DNA of 64,000 nucleotides from Pseudoxanthomonas sp. YR558 (GCF_900116385.1 NZ_FPCI01000001.1:372001-436000); one strand, 5' to 3'; positions 22,847-32,270 are shown, numbered from the stretch's first letter. A program made the numbers and translations. Notes: generated from the sequence alone by a model not told the origin.

Positions 22847-24526
22847 ATGAGTCAGGAACGTCCGTGGTTCAAGAGTTACCCGCAAGGCGTGCCGCATGCG
22901 GTTGACCTGGAGCAGTACCGCTCCATCGTGTCCGTGTTCGATGAAGCGATAAGCAAGTACCGCGACCGCCCGGCGTTCCGCAACTTCGGCAAGACCCTGA
23001 CCTACGGCGAGATCGACAAGCTCAGCCGCCAGTTTGCGGCGTATCTGCTGGGTGAGCTCAAGCTCAAGAAAGGCGACCGCGTCGCCATCATGATGCCGAA
23101 CTGCCTGCAGTACCCCATCGCCATCTTCGGCGTGCTGCGCGCCGGGCTGACGGTGGTGAACGTCAACCCGATGTACACCCCGCGCGAACTCAAGCACCAG
23201 CTGACCGATTCGGGCGCCAGCGTGCTGCTGGTCGTCGACAATTTCGGCAAGACCGCGCAGGAAGCGCTCGCCGGCACGCAGGTGAAGCAGGTCATCACCA
23301 CCGCGCTGGGCGACTTGGTGGGCTTCCCGAAGGGCGCCATCGTCAACTTCGTCCTGAAGTACGTGAAAAAGATGGTCCCGGACTACGACATCCCCGGTAC
23401 CGTGCGCTTCAAGGACACGCTGACGCTGGGACAGATGCACACATTGCCCGAGGTCGACATCGACTCCGGCGACATCGCCTTCCTGCAGTACACCGGTGGC
23501 ACCACCGGCGTAGCCAAGGGCGCCATGCTGACGCACCGCAACCTGGTGGCGAACATGCAGCAGGCCGGCGTATGGGTCGGTACCGGACTGGACTACGGCA
23601 ATGAGGTCATCATCACCGCGCTGCCGCTGTATCACATCTTCGCGTTGACGGCGAACTGCCTGGTCTTCATGAAGCTCGGCGGTCTTAATCACCTCATTAC
23701 CAATCCGCGCGACATGCCAGGCTTCGTGAAGGAACTGAAGGCGACGCGCTTTACCGCGATCACCGGCGTCAACACGTTGTTCAATGGCTTGTTGAACACG
23801 CCCGGCTTCGATGAAGTGGATTTCTCGAACCTCAAGATGACGCTGGGTGGCGGCATGGCCGTCCAGCGCGCCGTGGCCGAAAAGTGGAAGAAGGTCACCG
23901 GAGTGACGCTGGTCGAAGCCTACGGCCTGACCGAGACCTCGCCTGCCGCCTGCATCAACCCTATGAACCTGCAGGACTACAACGGCGCGATCGGCCTGCC
24001 CGTGCCGTCGACCGACGCCTGCGTGAAGGATGACGACGGCAATATGCTGCCCACCGGCGAAGTCGGTGAGCTCTGTATCAAGGGCCCGCAGGTGATGAAG
24101 GGTTACTGGCAGCGCCCCGAGGAGACAGCCAACGTCATCGACGCCGACGGCTGGCTGCACACTGGCGACATGGCGAAGATGGACGAGAACGGCTTTTTCT
24201 ACATCGTCGATCGCAAGAAGGACATGATCCTGGTCTCTGGCTTCAACGTGTATCCGAACGAAGTGGAAGACGTCATCGCCGGCATGGACGGCGTGCTCGA
24301 AGTCGCGGCGATCGGTGTTCCCGACGAAAAATCGGGCGAAGCGGTGAAGGTTTTCATCGTGAAGAAGGATCCCGCGCTCACTGCCGATCAGGTGAAGGCT
24401 TACTGCCGCGACAACCTGACCGGTTACAAGCAGCCGCGCCAGATCGAGTTCCGCACGGAGCTGCCGAAGACCAACGTCGGCAAGATCCTTCGCAAGGAAC
24501 TTCGTGACCCACCCAAGAGCAGCTGA
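22847..24526 (+). CDS. rpfB: Long-chain fatty acyl-CoA ligase RpfB (FadD-like)
   Basis: Cytoplasmic AMP-forming ligase that activates free fatty acids; in Xanthomonas RpfB also removes DSF in late growth. 559 residues. The ATP/AMP motif reads YTGGTTGVAKGAML, the adenylate motif YGLTETSP, and the hinge and C-terminal domain contain GWLHTGDMAK and PKTNVGKILRKEL with the catalytic lysine. Start: ATG 22847 with a strong GGGAGGGAG upstream. It precedes rpfF in the same direction but a terminator separates them, so the two have independent transcription. Confidence 0.94.
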   Translation: MSQERPWFKSYPQGVPHAVDLEQYRSIVSVFDEAISKYRDRPAFRNFGKTLTYGEIDKLSRQFAAYLLGELKLKKGDRVAIMMPNCLQYPIAIFGVLRAGLTVVNVNPMYTPRELKHQLTDSGASVLLVVDNFGKTAQEALAGTQVKQVITTALGDLVGFPKGAIVNFVLKYVKKMVPDYDIPGTVRFKDTLTLGQMHTLPEVDIDSGDIAFLQYTGGTTGVAKGAMLTHRNLVANMQQAGVWVGTGLDYGNEVIITALPLYHIFALTANCLVFMKLGGLNHLITNPRDMPGFVKELKATRFTAITGVNTLFNGLLNTPGFDEVDFSNLKMTLGGGMAVQRAVAEKWKKVTGVTLVEAYGLTETSPAACINPMNLQDYNGAIGLPVPSTDACVKDDDGNMLPTGEVGELCIKGPQVMKGYWQRPEETANVIDADGWLHTGDMAKMDENGFFYIVDRKKDMILVSGFNVYPNEVEDVIAGMDGVLEVAAIGVPDEKSGEAVKVFIVKKDPALTADQVKAYCRDNLTGYKQPRQIEFRTELPKTNVGKILRKELRDPPKSS

Positions 24527-24546
24527 TATCCCTGTTCATGTTTGAG

Positions 24547-24576
24547 AAAAGGCCGGCCTATTGCCGGCCTTTTTCT
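24547..24576 (+). terminator. Terminator between rpfB and rpfF
   Basis: Perfect 11-bp stem AAAAGGCCGGC / GCCGGCCTTTT (24547-24557 with 24563-24573), loop CTATT, followed by a T-rich tail. It isolates rpfF from rpfB read-through. Confidence 0.9.
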
Positions 24577-24602
24577 TTTCTGTTCAGGACTTTAGGGTCT
24601 TT

Positions 24603-24624
24603 TTTTTTGACGTCCGTCACAAAT
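24603..24624. promoter_or_regulatory. Candidate Clp/CRP-type binding site upstream of rpfF
   Basis: TTTGA (24606-24610), six bases, TCACA (24617-24621), matching the CRP-family consensus TGTGA-N6-TCACA at nine of ten positions, within a wider near-palindrome. It lies 172 bases before the rpfF start. Xanthomonads use the CRP homologue Clp, a cyclic di-GMP-responsive regulator acting downstream of RpfG, so feedback on DSF synthesis is possible; binding is not shown. Confidence 0.4.
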
Positions 24625-24795
24625 ATGGAGGCTAGTGGGTGTCCGGCGAGGTCTCCTTGCTGCAAGCGCGCGCGTGCACTGGATTTTAATTATTCGTTCA
24701 GGTGTAGGATCGGCGCGTGATGCCACCTGCGTCACACAAATCCGCCTCACCCGCATCCCCTGCCGCGCGGGCAAAACCCCTCCAAGGAGCTCTCC

Positions 24796-25662
24796 ATGAA
24801 CAACGTCGAAAAACTGCAGCGCACCCGTTCCTTCCCGACCATCCGTGTCGAGTCCGAACCCAGCGGTGATGCCCACTGGATGTACATGCACTCCGACGTC
24901 GCGCCAGGCGTGCGTCCGTGCTTCCGCAGCCAGATGCTCGACGACGTGCTGAGCTTCATGAACTCGATCACCCTGCGCGAATCGCAGCGCCAGCCGGGCA
25001 AACTGCGTCATCTCGTCGTCGCGTCCGACGCCACGGCGTTCAACCTCGGCGGCGACCTGGAACTGTTCTCTCAGCTGATCCGCGAGAACAACCGCGACCG
25101 CCTGCTCAGCTATGCGCGTCGTTGCATCGATGGCGTCCACCACCTCAACACCGGCCTCGGCGGCGACGTGCGCACCATCGCGCTGATCCAGGGCGACGCG
25201 CTGGGTGGCGGCCTCGAGATCGCGCTGTCATGCCACACCATCGTGGCCGAAGAAGGCGTCGACATGGGTCTGCCCGAAGTGCTGTTCGGCCTGTTCCCGG
25301 GCATGGGCGCCTACTCGTTCCTCTGCAAGCGCGTGTCGCCGCAGGTGGCCGAGAAGATCATCCTGGAAGGCAACATCTACACCAGCGACGAGCTGTACAA
25401 GATGGGCGTGGTCGACGTGCTCGTGCCGAAGGGCCAGGGCGCCGCGGCCGTGCAGACGATCATCGACAAGCAGCGTCGTTCGCCGCACGCGCACCTGGCG
25501 TTGAATGCCTGCCGCAACCTTGCGCAGCCGGTCGGCTACGACGAACTGATGGGTATCACGGAGGTGTGGGTCGACACGGCGCTGACGCTCGGCGACAAGT
25601 CGCTGAAGATGATGGAACGCATCGTGCGTGCGCAGGAAAAGCGTTCGACCCGCGCGGCTTGA
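24796..25662 (+). CDS. rpfF: DSF synthase RpfF (crotonase fold)
   Basis: Makes diffusible signal factor (cis-2-unsaturated fatty acids) from acyl-ACP by combined dehydratase and thioesterase activity. 288 residues. Both catalytic glutamates known from X. campestris RpfF occur at the same numbers: Glu141 in GGGLEIALS and Glu161 in GLPEVLFG. The oxyanion block NLGGDLELFSQLI is also present. An AAGGAG Shine-Dalgarno sits 9 bases before the ATG. The gene has its own leader of about 220 bases after the rpfB terminator and converges on rpfC. Confidence 0.97.
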   Translation: MNNVEKLQRTRSFPTIRVESEPSGDAHWMYMHSDVAPGVRPCFRSQMLDDVLSFMNSITLRESQRQPGKLRHLVVASDATAFNLGGDLELFSQLIRENNRDRLLSYARRCIDGVHHLNTGLGGDVRTIALIQGDALGGGLEIALSCHTIVAEEGVDMGLPEVLFGLFPGMGAYSFLCKRVSPQVAEKIILEGNIYTSDELYKMGVVDVLVPKGQGAAAVQTIIDKQRRSPHAHLALNACRNLAQPVGYDELMGITEVWVDTALTLGDKSLKMMERIVRAQEKRSTRAA

Positions 25663-25722
25663 CACACCTGCAGTAGTCCGCTGTCGCAGTAACGCACAGG
25701 GAATACAGGGGAAATCAGGGGG

Positions 25723-25745
25723 TTGAAGCGCTGATCGCGCTTCAA
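25723..25745. terminator. Hairpin in the rpfF/rpfC convergent spacer
   Basis: Perfect 9-bp stem TTGAAGCGC / GCGCTTCAA (25723-25731 with 25737-25745), loop TGATC. No T-run follows on the plus strand; on the minus strand the flank is CCCCC. It may be a weak terminator or an mRNA 3' end stabiliser. Confidence 0.4.
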
Positions 25746-25777
25746 GGGCGAGTCCGGATCATCGTACTCGCCTGGGA

Positions 25778-25794
25778 CCCGCCCATCGGGCGGG
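25778..25794. terminator. Second GC-rich hairpin in the rpfF/rpfC spacer
   Basis: Perfect 7-bp stem CCCGCCC / GGGCGGG (25778-25784 with 25788-25794), loop ATC, without a U-run on either side. With the hairpin 33 bases before it, it is the only structure seen in the 203-base spacer. Confidence 0.35.
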
Positions 25795-25865
25795 CCTGCC
25801 GCTTCCGTCGCACCCGGCTCAGCCGGCTCAGCCGCGCAACGCGGTATCGAAGACCCGGGTAGGGA

Positions 25866-28055
25866 TCAGGACGAAGAACCCTCGCCGCCTTTCTCGATCG
25901 TGCCGCGCAACCGTTGGCGTGCTTCCAGCGCTGCCCGACCATGGCTCAGGTGCGAGTTCAACGCGGCCAGGCGGTGACGCCATTCGCGCGTGATCTGCCA
26001 GTCCGCCAGGCGCATCATCTCGCCCGCCGCAGCGGCAAGCTTCACCAGGCCCAGGTTGCTGGCCACACCCTTCAGCGCATGCGCATGTTCGCGCAGATGT
26101 TCGCCATCGCCCCGCTCCATCGCATGGGCCATCGCGCCGATACAACCATCCGCGTCATTGAGGCACTGCTCGATGAACTCGCGTTCGAACGCATCCCCCA
26201 TCCCGAGCGCGGTGAGTTCGTCCAGCACACTGACGTCAAGAACGCCATCTGAGACTTCCGCTCGCGCTGGTACGACCGTAGCCGTTGCGGCGACGCGACC
26301 GGACGTGGCGATGTCGGCCAGTGCATCCAACAGTCGCGAAGCGACCACCGGCTTGGCAAGAAAGGCGCGCGCGCCCGCCTGTTCGCAACGCTGGATGGAC
26401 TCCGGCGTGACGTCGGCGCTCAGGATCAACACCGGCGTGCGGCTGCCGCTGCCGGCCTCCATCACGCGCAATTGCTTCAGCAGATCGAGACCGCTCAGCC
26501 CCGGCATGTGCAGGTCGCAGATCACCGCGTCGTAAGAGGCGGATTCCAGCGCGTCGAGCACTTCCTCGCCACCATTCACGCACGTGATGCGGTGGCCGGC
26601 CTTCTGCAGCAGGCGCTGCACGACCATGCGGTTCGCCTCGTGGTCGTCGGCGACCAGGATCTGCATGCTGCGCACGCGGGCGCGATGGCGCAAGAACGGA
26701 TCCGAGAACGCGATGATGTTTTCGGCGCTGTTTGCATCTGGCTCTTCCTGCAGCCACTCCGCATGCCCCTGCACTGCAGGCACGATGACGCGGTCCGGCA
26801 CAGCGTCGAACGGCAACTCCACCCAGAAGCAGCTGCCGCGCTGTTCGTTGCTCTCGAAGCCGATCGTGCCGCCCATCGCTTCGGTGAGGCCCTTCGCGAT
26901 CGTCGTGCCGAGGCCGGTGCCGCCATAGCGGCGCGACAGGCTGACGTCGGCTTGCTCGAACGCCTCGAACAGGCGCTCGCGCAGAGCGACCGGTACGCCG
27001 ATGCCGGTATCGGTCACGGTGAAGCGCAGGCGCACGTGTTGGCCGTCGACCAGGGTTGGTGCCACGGTCAGGCGTACTTCGCCTTCGTCGGTGAACTTGA
27101 CCGCATTGCCCGCGAGGTTCAACAGGACCTGGCGGAGGTGTCCAGCGTCGCCGCGCAGCTTCGCCGGGATGGCGTCGTCGACCTGGCCTTCATAACGCAC
27201 CTGCTTGCCGCGCGCCTGCGGCATCAGGATCAGGCCGATGCTCTCGACCAATTCGCGTGGCGAGAACTCCACGACATTGAGCTTGACCTTACCCGCTTCA
27301 ATCGCGGAGATGTCCAGCACGTCCTCAACCAGACCCAGCAGGGTCCGGGTGGAAGCCTGGATCGTCGACAGGCATTCGCGCTGTTCGGTATCCAAGCGCG
27401 TGGTAGCCAACAGCTCGGACATGCCCGCCAGACCGTTGAGCGGCGTGCGGAACTCGTGGCTCATGTTGGCCAGGAAACGGCTCTTGGCCTCGTTCGCACG
27501 GCGCGCTTCGTCGGTGGCGCGGGTCAGGTCGCGCAACAGGCCAGAGAGGTACATCGGCACGGCGATCAGGCCGAGCACCAGGCCGATGCCCAGTGTCGCG
27601 TTCGCGCGCCAGTAATCGTTCATCCACACCACCGCGGCGAACGCGGTGCTGGCCATGGTGACCGCGACCACCAGGTACCGGTTGCCATAGCGGAGGCCGT
27701 TGCCCACGGTAATCCACATCAGCACGACGTAGGCCCACGACAGCGGCTCGCCCATGCCGTTCATCGCTGCGGCCAGCAGGCCGTAGTCGGCGATCATGCC
27801 CAGCGCGCGACGGGCGTGGGACTTGCCCGGCTGGACCAACAGCCACGCGAAGATGCCCAGGCCATTGATCAGCCCGGAGGTGATGATGGTCAGGACGATG
27901 GTGTATTCATCGGCCGGCAGGGCCGCGCGCGACGAGGGCAGCAGCGCATAGGTCAGGATGATGGAGATCAGCGCAACGCGGATCAGCGCCTGGCCGTGCT
28001 CGCTGTCGCCGCGGTGTGCCAGCCGGGATCGTACCCAGGAGAAGACGTTGGACAT
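25866..28055 (-). CDS. rpfC: DSF sensor hybrid histidine kinase RpfC
   Basis: Inner-membrane receptor for DSF that phosphorylates RpfG and, when unliganded, holds RpfF inactive through its receiver domain. 729 residues. A short N-terminus and about five hydrophobic helices (roughly 22-172) form the input region. The kinase core has His200 in NMSHEFRTPL, an N-box NLAGNAVKF and a G-box GGTGLGTTIAKG. The receiver domain has Asp514 in CDLHMPG, and the C-terminal HPt domain has His659 in HALKG. All three phosphorelay residues are intact. It starts 3 bases after rpfG, so the two form one operon, as in species lacking rpfH. Confidence 0.97.
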   Translation of the reverse strand: MSNVFSWVRSRLAHRGDSEHGQALIRVALISIILTYALLPSSRAALPADEYTIVLTIITSGLINGLGIFAWLLVQPGKSHARRALGMIADYGLLAAAMNGMGEPLSWAYVVLMWITVGNGLRYGNRYLVVAVTMASTAFAAVVWMNDYWRANATLGIGLVLGLIAVPMYLSGLLRDLTRATDEARRANEAKSRFLANMSHEFRTPLNGLAGMSELLATTRLDTEQRECLSTIQASTRTLLGLVEDVLDISAIEAGKVKLNVVEFSPRELVESIGLILMPQARGKQVRYEGQVDDAIPAKLRGDAGHLRQVLLNLAGNAVKFTDEGEVRLTVAPTLVDGQHVRLRFTVTDTGIGVPVALRERLFEAFEQADVSLSRRYGGTGLGTTIAKGLTEAMGGTIGFESNEQRGSCFWVELPFDAVPDRVIVPAVQGHAEWLQEEPDANSAENIIAFSDPFLRHRARVRSMQILVADDHEANRMVVQRLLQKAGHRITCVNGGEEVLDALESASYDAVICDLHMPGLSGLDLLKQLRVMEAGSGSRTPVLILSADVTPESIQRCEQAGARAFLAKPVVASRLLDALADIATSGRVAATATVVPARAEVSDGVLDVSVLDELTALGMGDAFEREFIEQCLNDADGCIGAMAHAMERGDGEHLREHAHALKGVASNLGLVKLAAAAGEMMRLADWQITREWRHRLAALNSHLSHGRAALEARQRLRGTIEKGGEGSSS

Positions 28056-28058
28056 GGC

Positions 28059-29198
28059 TCACTCCATCCCTGGACGGCTCTGCACCGTCGAGTAGCGTTC
28101 GCAGATGTCGTCCAAACGCGTCCGCCCGCGGATCAACGCGTCGACACATGCGGGGTCGAACAGGCGACCACGCTGGGCGTACAGGTAAGCCAGGGCGGCG
28201 TCCTTCTCCCAAGCCTTCTTGTACGGGCGCGGCGAAATCAGCGCATCGAACACGTCCGCAACCGCGACTATCCTTGCTTCCAACGGGATCTCGTCGCCGA
28301 CGAGGCCATCGGGGTAGCCGCTGCCGTCGTAGCGCTCGTGGTGGCGCAGGGCGATGATGGCGCCGGCCTGGATGAAGCGGTTCTGGCTGCCGGACAGCAA
28401 CTGATGCCCGATCTTCGGGTGCCGGCGCATGACCTCGGTCTCGTCCTCGGTCAGCGGGCCCGCCTTCATCAGCACCGAATCCGGGATGGCGATCTTGCCC
28501 ATGTCGTGCAGCGGGGCCGCCATCTCGATGGCGCGCACCTCGTCCTCCGGCAGGCCCAACTGTTCGGCGATCAGGCCGGCCACGTGTGCCATGCGCTCGA
28601 GATAGGCGCTGGTGCCGCTATCGCGGTATTCGATCGCACGCGCCAAGCGCGACAGCGTCTCGCGCTCACGCTCTTCCACCTCGTGCATGCTGGACAGCAG
28701 GCGCTGTTCAAGCGAAAGCGCACGCTGCTTGACGTTCTCGGACTGCTGGCGGAGCTGCAGCAGGTTGCGGCAGCGGGCACGCAGTTCGCGTGGCCGCACA
28801 GGCTTGACCAGGAAGTCGATGACACCCGCCTCGAGGGCGGCCTGGCGGATGGGCTCGTCGCCCACCACGGTGATCAGGATGATCGCGATGTCGCGATGCA
28901 TCGGCAGCCGGCGGAAGCGGCGGGCGAACTCCAGACCGTCCATGCCCGGCATGCGGTAATCGAGCAGCAGCAGGTCGGTACGGTTCTTCTCGCACCACTC
29001 CAGCGCGGCCAGGGGGTCGCCGAAATCGTGGACGGCCAACTCGGACGCGATGTCCTCGATGACATGGCGCAACATCGTGCGCGCAGACGTCTGATCGTCG
29101 ACGATGACGATATTCAAAGCGTTACCCACCCCTTGGGGCCACATCAAGTGGCTGTCGGGCAAGGATACTCCGGCGGTGGCAACGCTCGCATCTAACAT
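28059..29198 (-). CDS. rpfG: Two-component response regulator RpfG, HD-GYP cyclic di-GMP phosphodiesterase
   Basis: Degrades cyclic di-GMP after phosphorylation by RpfC, relieving inhibition of Clp and turning on extracellular enzymes, biofilm dispersal and motility. 379 residues, one more than in X. campestris. The receiver has DD at 34-35 and phospho-acceptor Asp80 (LDYRMPG). The HD-GYP domain has His231-Asp232 (LHDMGK), HHERYDGSGYP with GYP at 294-296, and a terminal VADVFDAL. The ATG at 29196-29198 is chosen over a longer in-frame start at 29399, which would precede the AGGA seen 9 bases before this ATG. First gene of the rpfG-rpfC operon. Confidence 0.97.
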   Translation of the reverse strand: MLDASVATAGVSLPDSHLMWPQGVGNALNIVIVDDQTSARTMLRHVIEDIASELAVHDFGDPLAALEWCEKNRTDLLLLDYRMPGMDGLEFARRFRRLPMHRDIAIILITVVGDEPIRQAALEAGVIDFLVKPVRPRELRARCRNLLQLRQQSENVKQRALSLEQRLLSSMHEVEERERETLSRLARAIEYRDSGTSAYLERMAHVAGLIAEQLGLPEDEVRAIEMAAPLHDMGKIAIPDSVLMKAGPLTEDETEVMRRHPKIGHQLLSGSQNRFIQAGAIIALRHHERYDGSGYPDGLVGDEIPLEARIVAVADVFDALISPRPYKKAWEKDAALAYLYAQRGRLFDPACVDALIRGRTRLDDICERYSTVQSRPGME

Positions 29199-29554
29199 GT
29201 CGGCAGTCCTGTTCGACGACGCAGACCCCACAGGGGTCCGAGATCCACGAAGGGAACCGATGCGAATCGCGGGGCCCCCTCCCCCGATCTCTATCGGCGC
29301 GGACGGCCTGAAATTAACCGCCCTGCGTGTGAATCCACGCAGGAAGCGTGCCAGCCGGGGCCAGGGCATCTTGGGCTGGAACAACGGGACCTCCGTCACG
29401 GAATGAGGCCGTTCCGTCCATCCGTGACGGGCGACACACTGCGGGAGCGGTGGGCCGGCAGGGGTCCTGCTGCCGGGGTTGGACCTGCCGCGTCACACCG
29501 GCCGGAGCCGATACTGCCCCGGTGCGTCACTATCTTGACGCACCGGGCCTGCCG
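29199..29554. other. 356-base spacer between lysS and rpfG with several hairpins, no gene
   Basis: No coding region is supported. It holds inverted repeats CCTGCGTG / CACGCAGG (29322-29329, 29336-29343), CCGTCACGGA / TCCGTGACGG (29393-29402, 29421-29430) and CCCGGTGCGTCA / TGACGCACCGGG (29518-29529, 29536-29547). It should contain the rpfG promoter and the lysS 3' end. Confidence 0.6.
29518..29547 (-). terminator. Stem-loop after lysS, possible terminator
   Basis: Perfect 12-bp stem CCCGGTGCGTCA / TGACGCACCGGG with a six-base loop (29530-29535), 8 bases beyond the lysS stop codon. The minus-strand flank lacks a T-run, so termination strength is uncertain. Confidence 0.5.
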
Positions 29555-31075
29555 TCAACCCTGGCTTTCGGGCCGCATGTAGGGGAACAGCAGGACGTCG
29601 CGGATCGAGTCGGAGCCGGTCAGCAGCATCACCAGCCGGTCGATGCCGATGCCCAGGCCGCCGGTGGGCGGCAGGCCGACCTCCAGGGCGCGGATGTAAT
29701 CGGCGTCGAAGTGCATGGCCTCGTCGTCCCCGCCCTCCTTGGCCTGGACCTGGGCCATGAAGCGGGCGGCCTGGTCTTCGGGGTCGTTGAGCTCGGAGAA
29801 GCCGTTGGCCAGCTCCTTGCCGTTGATGAACAGCTCGAAGCGGTCCGTGTAGCCCGGGTTGTCGTCGTTGGCGCGGGCCAGCGGCGAGACTTCCACCGGG
29901 TGATCGGTGATGAAGGTCGGCTGGACCAGGGTGTGTTCCACGGTCTTCTCGAAAATCTCCAGTAGCAGCTTGCCCCAGCCGTAGGCCGGCTTCACATGGA
30001 TCTTGAGGCGCGCGCAGTGGGCCGCCAGCGCCTCGCGATCGGTGCAGTCGGCCGCGCTGATCTCCGGGTTGTAGTGGCGTACCGCTTCGTCCATGCGCCA
30101 GCGGCGGAAGGCGGGCTCCAGGTCGATGTCCTGCCCATCCCAGGTCACCTGGCCGGTGCCCAGCACCTCGTGGGCGACATCGCGGATGACGCCCTCGGTG
30201 AGGTCCATGATCTCGGTGTACGTGGCGTAGGCCTCGTACAACTCGAGCATCGTGAATTCCGGGTTGTGCCGCGTGCTGACGCCTTCGTTGCGGAAATTGC
30301 GGTTGATCTCGTAGACGCGCTCCAGCCCGCCGACGACCAGTCGCTTCAGGTACAACTCGGGCGCCACGCGCAGGTATAGGTCGAGATCGAGTGCGTTGTG
30401 GTGCGTGGTGAAGGGCTTGGCCGCCGCGCCACCGGGGATGTAATGCATCATCGGTGTTTCGACTTCCAGGAACCGCCGCGTGTCCAGCCACTCGCGGATC
30501 GCCCGGATGATGCGCGAGCGCTTGATGAACACGTCCCGCGCTTCCGGGGTGACGATCAGATCCACGTAGCGCTGGCGGTAACGCTGCTCGACATCCGACA
30601 GGCCGTGCCACTTGTCCGGCAACGGACGCAGCGACTTGGTCAGCAGACGCAGCGCCCCGGCCTTGACCGACAACTCGCCGGTTCGGGTGCGGGTCAGGCC
30701 GCCCTCGACGCCGACGATGTCGCCGATGTCCCACCCCTTGAAGGCGTCGTAGGTGTCGCCCAGCGCGTTGGACTGCAGGAACAGCTGGATGCGGCCGGAT
30801 TCGTCCTGGATCTGCACGAAGCTGGCCTTGCCCATGACGCGCTTGGCCATCAGGCGGCCGGCCAGCTTCACGTGCCGGCCCGCGCCTTCCAGCGCTTCGA
30901 CGGTCCACAGGTCGGCATCGCTGTACTGCGTCTGCAGGTCGCCGGCGTAGTCGCTGCGGCGGAAGTCGTTCGGGAACGCGATGCCCTGCCCGCGCAGGGC
31001 GGTCAGTTTGGCGCGACGCTCGGCGATGAGGCTGTTCTCGTCGGCGAGGGGTGTCGCGGGAGTCTGGTCGGTCAT
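29555..31075 (-). CDS. lysS: Lysyl-tRNA synthetase (class II)
   Basis: Charges tRNA-Lys. 506 residues with an N-terminal OB-fold anticodon-binding domain (about 60-155) and the class II core. Motif 2 reads as [18 protein letters not shown] and motif 3 as [15 protein letters not shown]. The start [24 protein letters not shown] is typical for proteobacteria. It follows prfB by 69 bases on the same strand. The prfB-lysS pair is widely conserved (as in E. coli) and belongs to the known rpf-region synteny. Confidence 0.97.
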   Translation of the reverse strand: MTDQTPATPLADENSLIAERRAKLTALRGQGIAFPNDFRRSDYAGDLQTQYSDADLWTVEALEGAGRHVKLAGRLMAKRVMGKASFVQIQDESGRIQLFLQSNALGDTYDAFKGWDIGDIVGVEGGLTRTRTGELSVKAGALRLLTKSLRPLPDKWHGLSDVEQRYRQRYVDLIVTPEARDVFIKRSRIIRAIREWLDTRRFLEVETPMMHYIPGGAAAKPFTTHHNALDLDLYLRVAPELYLKRLVVGGLERVYEINRNFRNEGVSTRHNPEFTMLELYEAYATYTEIMDLTEGVIRDVAHEVLGTGQVTWDGQDIDLEPAFRRWRMDEAVRHYNPEISAADCTDREALAAHCARLKIHVKPAYGWGKLLLEIFEKTVEHTLVQPTFITDHPVEVSPLARANDDNPGYTDRFELFINGKELANGFSELNDPEDQAARFMAQVQAKEGGDDEAMHFDADYIRALEVGLPPTGGLGIGIDRLVMLLTGSDSIRDVLLFPYMRPESQG

Positions 31076-31144
31076 GGCGTCTGCGGATTGGGGGGTGGAA
31101 AGGGACGGCAGCGGGTCGCGACGGCCCGGGGGCGGATCGCAGGA

Positions 31145-32270
31145 TCAGGCGTCGATGCGTTTGGCGCCGGCTTCCAGGCCGGATTTCAGGCTGGCCTCGA
31201 CGAACTCGTCCAGGTCGCCATCCAGCACCTTCTGGGTATCCGAGCGTTCCACGCCGGTACGCAGATCCTTGATGCGGCTCTGATCCAGCACGTAGTTGCG
31301 GATCTGGCTGCCCCAGCCGATGTCGGACTTGGTCGCTTCCACGGCATCGCGTTCGGCGTTGCGCTTCTGGATCTCCAGCTCGTACAGCTTCGCGGCCAGC
31401 ATCTTCATCGCGTTGTCGCGGTTCTGGTGCTGGCTGCGGCCGGTCTGGCAGGCCACCACAATGCCGGTTGGCACGTGGGTGATGCGCACCGCCGATTCGG
31501 TCTTGTTGACGTGCTGGCCACCTGCACCGGACGAACGGTACACGTCGGTCTTCAGGTCGGCCGGGTTGATGTCGATGTCGATGTTGTCGTCGACTTCCGG
31601 TGATACGAACACCGAGGTGAAGCTGGTGTGGCGGCGGTTGTCCGAGTCGAACGGCGACTTGCGCACCAAACGGTGCACGCCGGTTTCGGTCTTCAGCCAG
31701 CCATAGGCGAAATCGCCTTCCACCCGCAGCGTGGCCGACTTGATGCCGGCGACGTCGCCGCCGCTGGCTTCCATCAGCTCGGTTTTCCAGCCGCGCGATT
31801 CGCACCAGCGCAGATACATGCGCAGGAGGATTTCCGCCCAGTCCTGGGCTTCGGTGCCACCGGCACCGGCCTGGATGTCGACGAAGGCGTTGGAGCTATC
31901 CATCTTGCCGGAGAACATGCGCTGGAATTCCAGCTTGCCCACGTGCACGGCATAGCGCTCGACGTCAGCGACCACGGCCTGTGCGGTGTCCTCGTCGTTC
32001 TCCATTTCGGCCAGTTCAAGCAGTTCTGAGCCGCCGGCCAGGCCCTCCTCGATCTCGCGGATGCCGTTGACGGTCTTATCGAGCAGCGAGCGCTCGCGGC
32101 CCAACTGCTGCGCGTAGTCCGGGTTGTTCCAGATGTCCGGGCTTTCCAGCTCGCGGTTTACTTCTTCCAGGCGTTCGCGCTTGGCATCGTAGTCAAAGAT
32201 ACCCCCGGAGCGAGGCCAGCCTGTCCTGCAGGTCGGCGATGCGCTGGCGGATGGGATTCAGCTCGATCAT
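31145..32270 (-). CDS. prfB: Peptide chain release factor 2 with programmed +1 frameshift
   Basis: RF2 releases peptides at UGA and UAA. Translation starts at ATG 32268-32270 ([18 protein letters not shown]) and reaches codon 26, an in-frame TGA at 32193-32195. The classic slippery context is present: CGG GGG TAT CTT TGA C, with a Shine-Dalgarno-like GGGGG just upstream. A +1 shift after CTT skips T32195 and continues GAC TAC GAT to the stop at 31145, giving about 374 residues. The SPF recognition motif (KSPFDSDN) and GGQ ([11 protein letters not shown]) are intact. Annotate it as one gene, not a pseudogene. Confidence 0.97.
32192..32210 (-). promoter_or_regulatory. prfB recoding site
   Basis: Minus-strand CTCCGGGGGTATCTTTGAC: internal anti-SD-binding G-run, slippery CTT, and weak stop TGA followed by C. 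RF2 scarcity favours the shift, giving autoregulation. Confidence 0.93.

Noticed and set aside
24705..24721. Second CRP-like site near the rpfF start (GTGA ... TCAC)
   Set aside because: The spacing between half-sites is about 10-11 bases rather than 6, so it does not fit the CRP family.
26472..29195. 907-codon plus-strand open frame opposite rpfC and rpfG
   Set aside because: Antisense shadow. RpfC and RpfG match their families end to end, and the opposite frame has no recognisable motif or credible start.
32193..32195. In-frame TGA in prfB as a disabling mutation
   Set aside because: It is the conserved programmed frameshift site, with slippery CTT, G-run and TGAC context.
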